From Ciona savignyi (Eukaryota; Chordata; Ascidiacea; Phlebobranchia; Cionidae), in NCBI GenBank assembly GCA_000149265.1, contig CH002993.1:34156-98155 (forward strand): 64,000 nucleotides of DNA, in the 5' to 3' direction. The stretch's first letter is position 1. The number at the start of each line of letters is the position of its first letter. This document shows, one piece after another, positions 48,301-58,899 of the stretch. A model generated the notes under the pieces. It had not been told where the DNA came from, did not search any database, and saw nothing but the letters and a program-made list of their open reading frames with translations. A program made the position numbers and the translations under genes.

Positions 48301-51300
48301 TGTTTTATCAGCAGTTTGATTGTAAAATGAGGTGAATGTAGAAAGGTCTACTTTATGTTCACTTTTCAACATAAAATCCCTAATTTTAATTCGTTTAAAG
48401 TTATAGATATTTATTTACCCCGAGTTACGAAATGGCAATCGGTATAATCCGTTGTTAAAATTACATTGTATGTTCACGCAATAGCTATCTCGGCGCCAGT
48501 ATAACTTTTTATGCATGGTAATTAGCCTGAATAAGCTTTACCATTTCATTTTCATCGTTATTCCTAAATTGCCCGTGCAATTGTGGCGTCATAAACGTGC
48601 TGATTGCATTATGTCGCCACAAAGTTTTGGCAATACCAAGAAAATCGTGCCTGTTTTTCTTAAAAGTGAATATCTTTATTAAACTGCTGGATTAGCGCCA
48701 AGCGGTATCTTTTAGGAATAGGTATTGCTTACGATTCGGGCCTTCGCACAACAATGTTTTAGTTTGAGGTACGGCAGTGGTCTAAATTTAATTAAGCAGT
48801 ACGCCCGGATAAGCACAGAACGAACCCTGCACATATATACAACCTGAACGTTTAAAATTAGCTCACAGGTTTCGTATTATTCACCATTAGCAAATCCTTG
48901 CAAGGTAGCACTATGGCAGGAATAGAGTCAGTCAGATCAATATGGACTGCAGCATTATTACTAGATACGCTTGAATAAAACCGTTAATATTCAGTTAAAA
49001 ACAATGCAATAATAACAAAAGCAAAGCAATAATATCGAAAGTTTTTATTTTCTGAGTCGTAATTACTTGCTTGGCTAACGCTCAAAGGACTTTCATTTCC
49101 GGTAGTGCTCGTTTTTGGGACTTTTTTACCCAAAACGATACGACAGGAAACTTGAGTGACGTGGCAAAACTCGTAGATGACAGTTCCAAATCTTAATCAG
49201 TTTGGTTTATCATTTAACCAGTCATTTGAACGCTAATTGTTGGGCAAAAGGGTTAATAATAAGGACGTCCGGATTTAGTATTTAAACCTTTGCGTCATAA
49301 TTTACAGACTGTAGTAATCAGCAGTGGTCGATTATAGAATTAGAAAGCGGGCGAACTGATAACATTTTTTGACGGGCAGTTTTTGTGTCAAAACTCAATC
49401 CTACTTCAATCCACACACATATGTACTGTTTATCTGAAGACATAATCCAAGTTTATCGAAATCCAGGCTTGTCGTCTATTCATTATTTTAAATCGAAGTT
49501 ATTTAAATCTAATTGCTTAAAATGTACAACATTTTTAAAATTGCTACTGATTTGTTTTTATTGGATATCCCAAGACACTAAGTAGTTGTGTGTCTTGTTT
49601 AATTATTTAATAATTTATTGTTTTATTAAAATTGCTTATTTGGTAGAGTTAACTCTAAAAATTGCCCTTTTGATAGAGTAAACTCTTAAAATTACTTGGT
49701 GCCGTAAACAGATTATTCAATCAACGGAATCCAAAAAGGTCGAGTTTCGGTTTCAAAACATATCGTATTTTACCCTTAAATCTTAATCTGTCCGCTAATC
49801 GCTGAAATGTTCGGGTTAGGGTTCTCGTATTCGCGCAGTTGTTTAAGCGTTGAATGAAACGGTCAACAAACTAGAAGAAAGAGCCGTTTGTTATAAATAC
49901 TTGGGGAATATTGCCAAAATAGACGACGTGCATTCGTGCCTCCGGCGGTTTGATCTTTTTAGTGAGAAAGTCAGTTAATTTGTGGCAGATCTATGCAATG
50001 ATTGCTGCTGTATTTTGGGTTTTGCAAAAATCAATGACGACTTTAAAATCGGCGTTTGTGTGTGTGATATCATAAATCGCCATAGGCTCGGGTTTTGATA
50101 AGTTACTTAATATACAGTTCATTTTAAGTCGTTCTTATACACATCTTATTGATTTGTTCGCACGCTGCTCTAAAAAGCCATATCATTCGTATTGAGTGCT
50201 TAACCTTAACAATAATCCAAGACTTGTCAAGCTATTATGTTACTCGTATTTAACAACCACATCAGATTTTGCGGCTGCGTTTTATATTTAACTAAAGTGT
50301 ATTTTATCGACGTGTTATAACGACTGTCTTTTTGCCATCTTTTCCTGGTTCTTTATTAATAATGCTATCTTTTGAACTTACGTAAGAAAACAAAAAAATG
50401 ACGTATAACTACGAAACATTAGGTACGTTTACCATAAAAGGAATATTTAGAATTAAACTCGAGGTAACGCCATATGTTTTGGGTGGAGTTTTCTAAGAAT
50501 TAAACGGTGTGAAAAGGGCAGTTAACTAATTACCTAAGGAAGTGGATTAGGGCAAGAGTACACACTGATACACGTATATAACGCACGTAAAGGTAACGTT
50601 TGTACACACTGTTAATTAAACTGGTTCGGTTCTTGAGAAGGTTGGTATAGTTAGTTTTTTAGAAGGTTATTATCGGTCCGCAGATCGTCATTATTGTGTA
50701 TACAGGCTTGTTTTGGACGGCCTCCTTTAAATGAATGTTTTGAGTACCGTTTTTTCGTCGCGATTGTATATAGTTTTTATTTTAGTTTCTTTAAAACGTT
50801 AATAAGGGGTCTAACACGTTATCGATGATGGAAAACGAAATAGAAGCGAAACATGAAACTATGTATATAAAGGGATGATGTATTTCGTCCTCACTTGTCT
50901 GTACGTCTTAAGCCGACAAACCAGTTCTCCGAAATCGCGATGTCTCGCCCCATAAACCACAGCGAAATCCTAACGAGCGTTAATTGACCCGTTTCACGGG
51001 TATTAGCCTAATGAGCTGTAGGATATACGCTATCACTCATATTTGACAGGCTAGTGGTTCAGTAAAGTTTATTGTAAGACTTGGCTGGCTCTGTAACTCA
51101 AATAATGTGTTTCTTGCTTGTAGTGTTTAGTGACTTCTTGTTATCAGGCAATTATTTTATTGGTTTTGGAAGAATTTGGTAATTTACAAACTAGTATTAA
51201 ATAAAAACATCAAAGGCACAAATATTTAACAAACATTTATCTGCACTATTTGCACAGAATATGACCATAGAAACAAAAGTGTAACGCGCTAAATAAGAGT

Positions 51301-54048
51301 TAATCTAATCATAATGTGTCGCACACACTCGCACATTGCGTTTATTCAAACGACTCTTTTATTTAGTACTGATATGATATAATACGACATGCATAGTTTA
51401 AAACATAAAAAGTGCCAGCAGCTAATATAGAGAGTACGACATATAGTTGACATATTTATCATGTACCGAGGCATTATTCGTTTCAGTTCCGTGTGTACCG
51501 TTTCGTTTGGAATATCCAATTCTGCCGTTTCGGAAAGTCGTTTTTAGGGGTGAATTATTTTAAAGCGTGATACTCCGAAAAACGGATTAAGTAACCAACT
51601 TGGGGTCTTGCCCCAGAAGTTTGTGTTTCGTCCGTTTGCTAATAATCACAAAAATGCTATGGGAAATGTTTGTCTTTGCTTAATGAGAAAATATTTCTCG
51701 GTACTGGTTTATTTCGTTAAATAATACGCATCCACCCATGCGCAAAACCAATGACCACGGTATTTATGTGACATCTTAGCGTAGATGTGATGATACTACA
51801 TGCTGCTTCAGTGTAAGTGGGTTACAAAACTATACGATCGCCATGTTCGTTTACTGTATTGTATTTAAACGATAAAACGGTCAAACTCTCCCTTTTGTAT
51901 ACTAAAACAAGAGCAGAATTGTTTAATGGTAACAAGCGTCAAAGAAAGTCAAATTAACGGAAACGATTTTGTGATCAAAATCAGCAATCGTATCATATAG
52001 GGATTTCTATATACAAAACGGTGTTAGTGACTTCCGGTAAAAATAGCAATCATCGAGCCAGTGCCGTAGGAGTCCAATTGTAACATTTATACAGATTGGT
52101 CGAGACGTTCTTTGTGTTAAAAACCGTTTTTCAGTTGCGTCGCTTCTACATCGTATTTATTATTTAAACAATGGATTTGTTCGTTAAATAATGAAATTTA
52201 GGAAAGGGTGAAATTATGTCACTTCCGTGTTTATGGATATAATCTCATTATGTTTTCAACAAACGCTCGCCTTCAGCGGAAATTACGTCAACCCGCGCGA
52301 GATCCGGCCCTTTTTCCTTTTAAAGTGACGTCAACACGGTATAAAAGTAGGCGGTGCGGGGTTAGTGTTTCAAAACCGTTCCCGCCTTCTCTAGAATCAT
52401 GACTAATAAACGACGTTGCTATTTATAAATCAAACAGGACTCGGTAACACTATCGTGTGTTACGAAACGGGGCGGAAATTAAGTCAGCTTTTTTCTCAGG
52501 GAACTGTACACAAAAGAAGATACTTGTGAGTAGTCAGCTTGTCTACGGCCAGATCGTTAATTCTACGTAAACAGATAAAATCAAAATGATTGGCGTTTTT
52601 TGCTAGCAATGTAACACAGCAACGTGCAGTGTCGAATGCTTTGATAGCGAGCGAGCGAAAAAGTTGTTTGATGTGTCTATCGCCTACGCATTTTTAGTTT
52701 GAATTAGGTTAAGGCTGGTTTGCGAAACCCAGAGACTCGAAAACATTTTAATGTAGTTATCAACAAAGTAAATGGAATAAGGTTCTCAAGTTTATCCCCC
52801 GGGAGCGAAAATAAGTGGGGTTGTAACACTCGGGAATTCGTCAGGAAGCAGAGTTTTGTTAAAGTCGAGCTGCCGGACCTATATAGTACAGTGTGTCCAG
52901 TGCTTATTTATTATAGATGTAAAATAGAGAGTTATAAAGGAGACGCTTTCGTTTTTTAATTTTTAACACTTAAATTTTACATTTCTTTTTTCGAGTATCT
53001 TACAAACTGGATAACTTGATCGGCTCTCCGTGTGTTTTTGGTATTATATTCGCTCAGTATCCGCGTAAGAATCACTCAAAACGCGCTTCTGTCATTCACC
53101 AAAATCAGAAAACTTAGTTACCAAGAGCACCCTATTAAACTTCATACGCCATGACTTAATTTCAGTAGCGTGTAAAATGGTCAGACCTATGCCAAGTTTC
53201 ATTTTGCGGATAGAGCGAATGGGCTGCTAAAACGGGCAATAGAGCTAAGAAAATACCGTGTTTTATGGCGTATTATTATCGAAATCAATCGTTCTCGTTA
53301 ACAATGCCGATTTACGTTTATTTCCAGGTTATATAAGTCACTTGAATATATTTAAATATACTTTCAACTTGAAACATGGCAAGTATAGCAAGTGTTAACC
53401 CCTACCGCCCCGAAACCCAGGTGGCCAAGCAGGTGATGGGGATGTTTCAAGGGGCGCTCGACATCGAGAAGGAACTGGCTGTCTTTGAAGAGGAACGTCT
53501 TTCCCAATCCGCGAACCAGTCGCCAGTCAAGCACAGCGGTCACGTGATCACAACCACCTATAATACTCAGGTAAACCTCTTTTAAAGATTAAAACGCTCT
53601 ATTAATTATGAATAAAAAATAACTATAAAAGAACGCGCAAATTGGTAAACGGCAGAAAAACTAATAAAGCTTTTAATTTCATCACAGTTTCTATTTATTT
53701 GTCACATTGTGGCCTTTTTACCATATACTATACAGTCTAACTTGATCGTTGTACGCTGTACCCAAAACGCCGAGTCTGACATGGCCGCTCTTCCCAAAAC
53801 GCGGTTTCCCGATCCTTATTTCTCTGGGCTAACCCGAAACTTGACCTTTCCAGGAACGTCGAACACAGCCCTCCTCTGTGACGTCATCAAATTGGAGCTC
53901 AAGCGGGGACGTGAGCGGCGAGGGGGATTCCCCGAGAAGCGACATCCGGACCTCCATCGCTCAAATAAAGAGCGAGACAGCCACCGTTACCTCTTTCGAC
54001 GAATCTCTCGATCAATTTTACGACGTCCTGAATGACCTTACCTCGTAG
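45347..54048 (+). CDS. Small-exon gene of unknown function with two possible starts
   Basis: Coding exons 45347-45469, 45756-45857, 47615-47686, 53421-53570 and 53854-54048 join in phase 0 and give 213 residues. An in-frame stop lies just before the first ATG. A second form starts at an ATG at 53376, inside an exon running to 53570, and gives 129 residues; an in-frame TGA precedes it. The two forms share the last two exons because CAG at 53418-53420 can act as an acceptor. The long form contains NVKDIRAMFKKGPDYANYA, a short helix-like motif of the type found in actin regulators. The shared part includes a likely helix (VMGMFQGALDIEKELAVFEEE) and an acidic end (FDESLDQFYDVLNDLTS). No named domain. 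Exons 53376-54048 are the most secure; linkage to the 5' exons across a 5.7-kb intron is inferred. Confidence 0.55.
45870..47600. other. Intron 2 of the small-exon gene
   Basis: No further exon identified. It contains the third foldback MITE (46390-46615) and two perfect TGACGTCA sites, 47076-47083 and 47120-47127, spaced 44 bases apart, which may be regulatory. Confidence 0.4.
46390..46615. mobile_element. Foldback MITE (copy 3)
   Basis: The left arm has AAACTAAAAGGCGGATAAGA and GGGAAGGAGGGAAACTG. The right arm has CTTTCCCTCCTTTTAGTTTT. The arrangement matches copies at 7231 and 12594, including the GGGGTTAG-containing centre. Confidence 0.7.
47690..53370. other. Long intron or intergenic stretch, mostly featureless
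   Basis: Apart from the promoter-like site near 52326-52346, I see no exon, RNA gene or well-defined mobile element in this 5.7 kb. Open frames such as 49385-49585, 52208-52402 and 52720-52959 are short and lack protein character. Confidence 0.5.
52326..52346 (+). promoter_or_regulatory. CRE plus TATA core promoter
   Basis: A perfect TGACGTCA (52326-52333) is followed six bases later by TATAAAA (52340-52346) and then by a locally GC-rich stretch. The spacing suggests a core promoter for the short transcript that starts translation at 53376, with an acceptor (TTTATTTCCAG, ending about 53328) leading into that exon. Transcription start is expected near 52370. Confidence 0.5.
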
Positions 54049-54211
54049 CTCCACCATGCGGTCAAACTTTAACTCTCATCATCGCCGCTAGGAGAAACGC
54101 AGATTACAACTCGTTCTCATGCATCGTTTATCTGAATTTAAGATTTTTTCCGAATTCATTTGATTTTTGGTTGAGTCCTTTTTATTGTAAATATTTTAAT
54201 CGCAATATTGC

Positions 54212-54217
54212 AATAAA
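54212..54217 (+). terminator. Poly(A) signal for the small-exon gene
   Basis: AATAAA about 165 bases past the stop codon at 54046-54048. Confidence 0.5.
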
Positions 54218-54839
54218 TTTATTGGAAAAATAGAATTGCTGATCTTTTTTAAATTTTTCTATATGAGTCTAACTTGATTGTTGTACGCATTACAAAGATA
54301 CAAATTGTAATTATACGAATTTGAAGAATATTTAATTTTATTTACTCGAAATTAGCCAACCCGAAATAACGCCTAGATATCCTATTCAGATTAATATGGT
54401 TAAATGACAACTTATTTACTTTATAGTTTAGTCAGAAAATACAACGAATCAAGAATTAATTAGAAACCATTAATTAGAAAGTTTTTAATTTTTAGAAGTC
54501 AAAAATGGGTACCAAATGTGACTTATGCCCATATTTCTAAACGAAAACCAAATAAGCAAAGCAGATAACGAGACCAAACCAATCCCCTTTCTGTTTATGC
54601 TGGTCCGCCCTCTCCATGAAACGCGCTGTGGCCGCCCAATGGTACCAAATGTCACCGTTAAGATATCCTGTCAGAAAAAGGGTTGGTTTGGCGCATATTT
54701 CCATTTGTACTTGTCATCCGGTTTAATCGACCAGGTCAATTGTCACCAACAACTGTAATATTATAAATATGGGATTACAATTTTCCATAATTAAAAATGT
54801 AACTATTACAAGTTTTTTTTTATAAAAAACGAGATTCTT

Positions 54840-55510
54840 CTGATTCATCAGGTGCAAGCAAATTTGTAATGGGTCCGGTGTTATTGCAGTGGGTTAGTGC
54901 AGCGGTTCCCAAACTGGGCGCCGCGGCGCCCTGGGGAGCCGCGAGACTTTGCCAGGGGCGCCACGAAAGCATGCGGAAGTTGCTGCACTTATTGTTTTTC
55001 TTACAAAAAAACAGTACATGTGCGTTACACCAATAAAATGTTAATTGGAGATGATTGAGCCTGGTGTGCAACCCCATACACTGGCATACAGCATTCGTTT
55101 TACTTGTTAAAAATCCATTGTTCGGTGTTATTTACCACTATTTGCTAACTAACATGGCATTGTTTTTCGAATAATGGTTTGTCAAATATCTGTTTTGCAT
55201 TAATTGACTGTTCGATACTTTAGTTTTAGTGAATAGTTTGAATGGTTATCCAAATGCGCGCTAGTCTTGATATACAATATACAATACATGCAGTTAGAAA
55301 ATTTTGGCTTTATGAGGGAGCCGCAAGGTTTAATAAGTTTTCAAAAGGCGCCGCCAACAAAAAAAGTTTGGGAACCGCTGGGTTAGTGTATGAGCGACCC
55401 GTTCCGTCAATTTTGGTTTAACCCATAAATGCACTAGGAACAGACAATGTTTGTCTAGTGCACTTTCCAATAACACAACCGAATAGTTAGCTACCAATTT
55501 CTAACCTATA
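54840..55510 (-). repeat. SINE family 1 copy split by a hAT MITE
   Basis: Left part 54840-54899 and right part 55381-55510 are the two pieces of one minus-strand SINE. Ignoring the inserted element and one 8-base duplicate, the sequence runs GGTCCGGTGTTATTGCAGTG on into CCGTTCCGTCAATTTTGG and the GGAACAGACAATG block, in the family order. Confidence 0.75.
54900..55380. mobile_element. hAT-type MITE, 481 bp
   Basis: Perfect 16-bp terminal inverted repeats (CAGCGGTTCCCAAACT and its complement). Exact 8-bp target-site duplications GGTTAGTG lie at 54892-54899 and 55381-55388. The 8-bp duplication and the CAG...GGTTC start are hAT hallmarks. No transposase. Confidence 0.9.
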
Positions 55511-55739
55511 TCCCTTCGATTAAAAGTCGACGTATTAGTCGACCAAGATATTCGGTCGGATATCTTGTTGCGCTCGTGTAGGCGTAATAATTCCCGAAGC
55601 AATGGCAAATAGCGCGGTCTCATAAAGAGTAGTAAAATGAAAGTAGTAAATGCCTTTTTTAATTGTGCTTTGTTTGTATCTTTTCGTAAGGTACTAAACA
55701 GACGCTGCTTAAACATATTGGTTTAATGGGTAAAGTGTA

Positions 55740-55900
55740 ACAAAGGCATGTCTCTATTGTATACAACACATGGTTGCATCTTTGGGTAAGGAACTTGGGT
55801 AAAGAAAAAACTTAACCTGACGATGGGTGCTGACCATTGCCTATGTGATACCGCCCCGTGCGATTTGCTGATCAAGATGATAAACTTCGTATCCTGACCT
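55740..55900 (+). repeat. SINE family 1, degenerate
   Basis: Segments resembling CATCTTTGGGTAAGGAACTT, GATGGGTGCTGACCATTGCC and a GATAAACTTCGTATCCTG tail follow the family order with many changes. Confidence 0.5.
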
Positions 55901-56596
55901 TACCGAGTCCGTTACATAACTGTAAGTTATGCTATTTGTCATATTTAAACTGCCACTTTCTTTTATCTGTATACAACCAAGACTGTCCATCTCATTGAAT
56001 GGCGTTTTTTATTAAGGGCAAGTGGTCAAATCGCAAGTAAAACAGTGGTGACATGTTGTTGATGATATCTATGATGATGCAAGCATTTTGCAAAAGGACT
56101 TTAACCCCAGTTGTAGAGGGTTCAGAAGTAAATTTTATTTCGCGAAGAAAACACTACACAGTAAAAATATACGAACTAACCCTAACTAAATTCTTAATTA
56201 AATCTTATTACAACTTTTACCCTAACTGTTAAACGAAGGAAAAATTTACCGGAAAATAAAGTTTGTCATTTAATTCCCGAGTCCGATCTCCTTAACTCAG
56301 GTTAAAGCATGCAAGAACATTCGATAGGTTACGTAATAAGAAAGAGGTTCAAGGAGCAAGCTTGTTATGAATATAAATACACTTATATGACTGGAACGGA
56401 GAAGTTAAGAGTTAATGTTGTTTAATAACGATTAGTAAACAGTTTCGTAGTTCCATGAACCGTCAGTACTAGTAAAACAGTTCAGTAACCGTCTAGTAAC
56501 AATCAAATTTATAATTTTACAATTAATTTAATTATGTGGTCTATACTTCATTATTTCAACCTATTTTCTATTTATAACTAACTAAAACTATTACAG

Positions 56597-56642
56597 AAAC
56601 AAAGTTTGTTTAATTAAAGTTAGTCCAGTTGCCAGTTGAAAC
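56597..56642 (+). promoter_or_regulatory. 5' UTR of CHCHD2-like gene after a splice-acceptor-like site
   Basis: TAACTAACTAAAACTATTACAG ends at 56596 with a branch-point-like TAACTAAC and an AG. The remaining 46 bases lead to the ATG. It is either the acceptor of a 5' untranslated intron or a spliced-leader trans-splicing site, which ascidians are known to use. Confidence 0.4.
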
Positions 56643-57083
56643 ATGCCTAGAGGACGTAGAAGCTCCCCATCCCCGATGCGCCGACCTGCCCCGGAACGCC
56701 GACCGGCCCCGCAATCTCAACCCATGCGACAACCTGCACACGCCCCACCAACACAGATGGCAGCCCCACAAAGTCAAGGCCCTGGAATGATGGGTCAAAT
56801 CGCAAGCACTGCAGCTGGGGTTGCGATCGGGTCAGTCGTGGGGCATGGGGTGAGCAGCGCACTGTTCGGGGGCCATGGAAGCAGTGAATCAAAACCAGAC
56901 GTGACATACCAAGATCCACCTCCGCAACAGCAGCAACAACCAATGCAGCAGCAGCAACAGCAAGTTTGCAGTTGGGAGTTGCAGCAATTTCTCACCTGCG
57001 CGCAAAACCAAACCGACATTTCTCTTTGCGAGGGATTTAATGATGCACTTCGACAGTGCAAAAGAAATTATGGCGTTGCATAA
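56643..57083 (+). CDS. CHCHD2: CHCHD2/CHCHD10-family mitochondrial twin CX9C protein
   Basis: A single coding exon of 146 residues. The start MPRGRRS and the Arg/Pro-rich N-terminus resemble the mitochondrial targeting region of vertebrate CHCHD2. A conserved hydrophobic stretch ([20 protein letters not shown]) follows, then DVTYQDP, a poly-Gln segment, and a C-terminal CHCH domain with two CX9C pairs ([11 protein letters not shown] and [11 protein letters not shown]) that form two disulfides in the intermembrane space after Mia40-type oxidation. The family acts at the cristae-organising complex, in respiratory complex IV function and in stress signalling to the nucleus. The length matches the vertebrate proteins. 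Vertebrates have two paralogues (CHCHD2 and CHCHD10); an invertebrate gene like this one is probably co-orthologous to both, so the symbol denotes the family. Confidence 0.95.
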   Translation: MPRGRRSSPSPMRRPAPERRPAPQSQPMRQPAHAPPTQMAAPQSQGPGMMGQIASTAAGVAIGSVVGHGVSSALFGGHGSSESKPDVTYQDPPPQQQQQPMQQQQQQVCSWELQQFLTCAQNQTDISLCEGFNDALRQCKRNYGVA

Positions 57084-57235
57084 AGCGTAAAAGTAGTACT
57101 TGGTTTATACTGTGTGTGAAGTGTGAAATTTAATAACATATTTGCCATGAATTTGTGTGATGAAATTTAACGAAACAGTGTGCTCTGTATCTTTCATTCA
57201 GTGTGCTCAACATTTAAGTTACGCCGATATCCTAA

Positions 57236-57241
57236 AATAAA
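57236..57241 (+). terminator. Poly(A) signal for CHCHD2-like gene
   Basis: AATAAA about 155 bases past the stop codon. Confidence 0.6.
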
Positions 57242-58401
57242 CTTGTACTTTTGACAAATTAATGAGCTTGTGAAAGAGTTTAGAAAGTAATTGGGTAATA
57301 CATACATATGCTACATATGGACTTAATTTTAACCTAGTGTATGAAATATAAAGTCTGCCATTACAACAGGAGTAATCAAGTATCTTAGAGGGTGTTGTAA
57401 ATATCTCTTTACGTCTGTTTAGAGCCATGTACTAAAACATTGTATATTAGCCAGGTTAAAGGTTTCACCAAGCGTATGTTTGGTCATTATCCAGGCAGGC
57501 GAATCAGTACATTATACAAAATGAAGTTTCTATGATACAATGTCCGAGATGATGATACTAATGCATTTCTAAACGAAAGAATTATCCAGAGTACAATTAA
57601 AAATCTTGAAGTTCGGTGCAATACCAAAAACAAAATTTTCTTAGAGGATACTGTATATTAATTCAGATATATTTTATTATATAGCATTTGATGAGACCAC
57701 AAATCAAAATTGCTGGAAAAAGCATAAAATATTCGCAATTAAGAAGTAGCTTTTAGAAGTAGTTCATACATTTACTTCTCATATTTATGTACACTGATAT
57801 TGTAAAACTTAAAATTAATGAAGCATTTTGATAGGTGCCATTAACACATTGCATAAATATGAAATAATATCTGTGGTAACCAGACTTCTGGCATCTTGCA
57901 AAAAGTCTGTGTCATAAGTCCCCTATTGTTTCCACCCTTGAGGTTAAAATTTGGGTGTTTCACATGAACAGCAGCTAACAACACTTTTCTTAGTAGCACT
58001 ATTGAAGTTCATTTTCAGGGCTAAACACAATACACCTACATTTTGAAATAAATCAACTTAAAAGGTATATATTTTGATTAAGGCTTTTCTTATGGACCAG
58101 CATTTCATAAATTATGCTCCCAATTTTCACTGTATTTTATATTTAATTCAAATCAATTTACAGCCAAAGGCTCCATACCACAAAACGCCATGATGTTATA
58201 TTAAATGATTGTCAATAAAATACACATAAGATCAAGTTATTAATGTGTGGTGTGGCTCAAAAAGGAATAGCTACAAGTATATAAAAAGTATAAAAACACA
58301 TATTTGTTTTTAGGCATATTAGCTACAACATCAATTTGATAACAATTTAATTTTACAAATTATTAGGCGAAATTTGGATTGGATAATGTATGTGATTACG
58401 T
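57242..58401. other. Convergent intergenic region, no gene seen
   Basis: AT-rich DNA between the 3' ends of the CHCHD2-like gene (plus) and the formin gene (minus). No exon or repeat of note. Confidence 0.55.
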
Positions 58402-58407
58402 TTTATT
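58402..58407 (-). terminator. Poly(A) signal for distal formin terminal exon
   Basis: Minus-strand AATAAA about 236 bases past the stop codon at 58643. Confidence 0.45.
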
Positions 58408-58642
58408 GAATATTTATACGCAAAAATAGAACTTTTTGGTTGCCAAAAAATCACTTTTAATAAGAGCTTTACTATTCTTTTATTGCGCGGCTATGTTCTA
58501 TTTAAGGCAGCAGATCATTGTGAAAATGAAAAAAGGAACACTACGAATAAAACACAATGCTAAAATATGTTGAATTTGATTTTAAGCAAGGAGAATGCAG
58601 GGCGTACTGCTGTGGATAAGAAAATTGAAGGAGTAGAACTGG

Positions 58643-58899
58643 TCAAAGCGCATTGAGCTCTGCCAGTAAAGTTTCAGCATCTGCGCCGATGGGTTTACGA
58701 ACGCGTTTTTTGTTGGATGACGAATTGCCGGCACTTGTGGCATCCTCCATGGATTGGTAGACTGTCCTTTTGGGGCCGTTCGAGGATGCTTTGAACATTG
58801 GGGAACCGGAGAAGTCGTCGGCAGTCACGGAATCCAAGGAAATGTCGACTGCCGTCGTCGAAGATGGACTCATGAGGTGTCTTCTTGATCGTGAGCGCT
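58643..58899 (-). CDS. Formin terminal exon B (84-residue tail)
   Basis: Acceptor GTGCTTTAG, phase 1. It encodes RSRSRRHLMSPSSTTAVD at its start and a Lys/Arg-rich segment (NKKRVRKPIGADAETLLAEL) before the stop. It can be joined to the DAD exon, the cassette exon or neither of the others. The Ser/Arg-rich start is similar in type to terminal exon A. Confidence 0.7.

Noticed and set aside
56647-57061. Antisense frames opposite the CHCHD2-like gene
   Set aside because: Shadows of the GC-rich coding exon; the plus-strand product is clearly homologous to CHCHD2.
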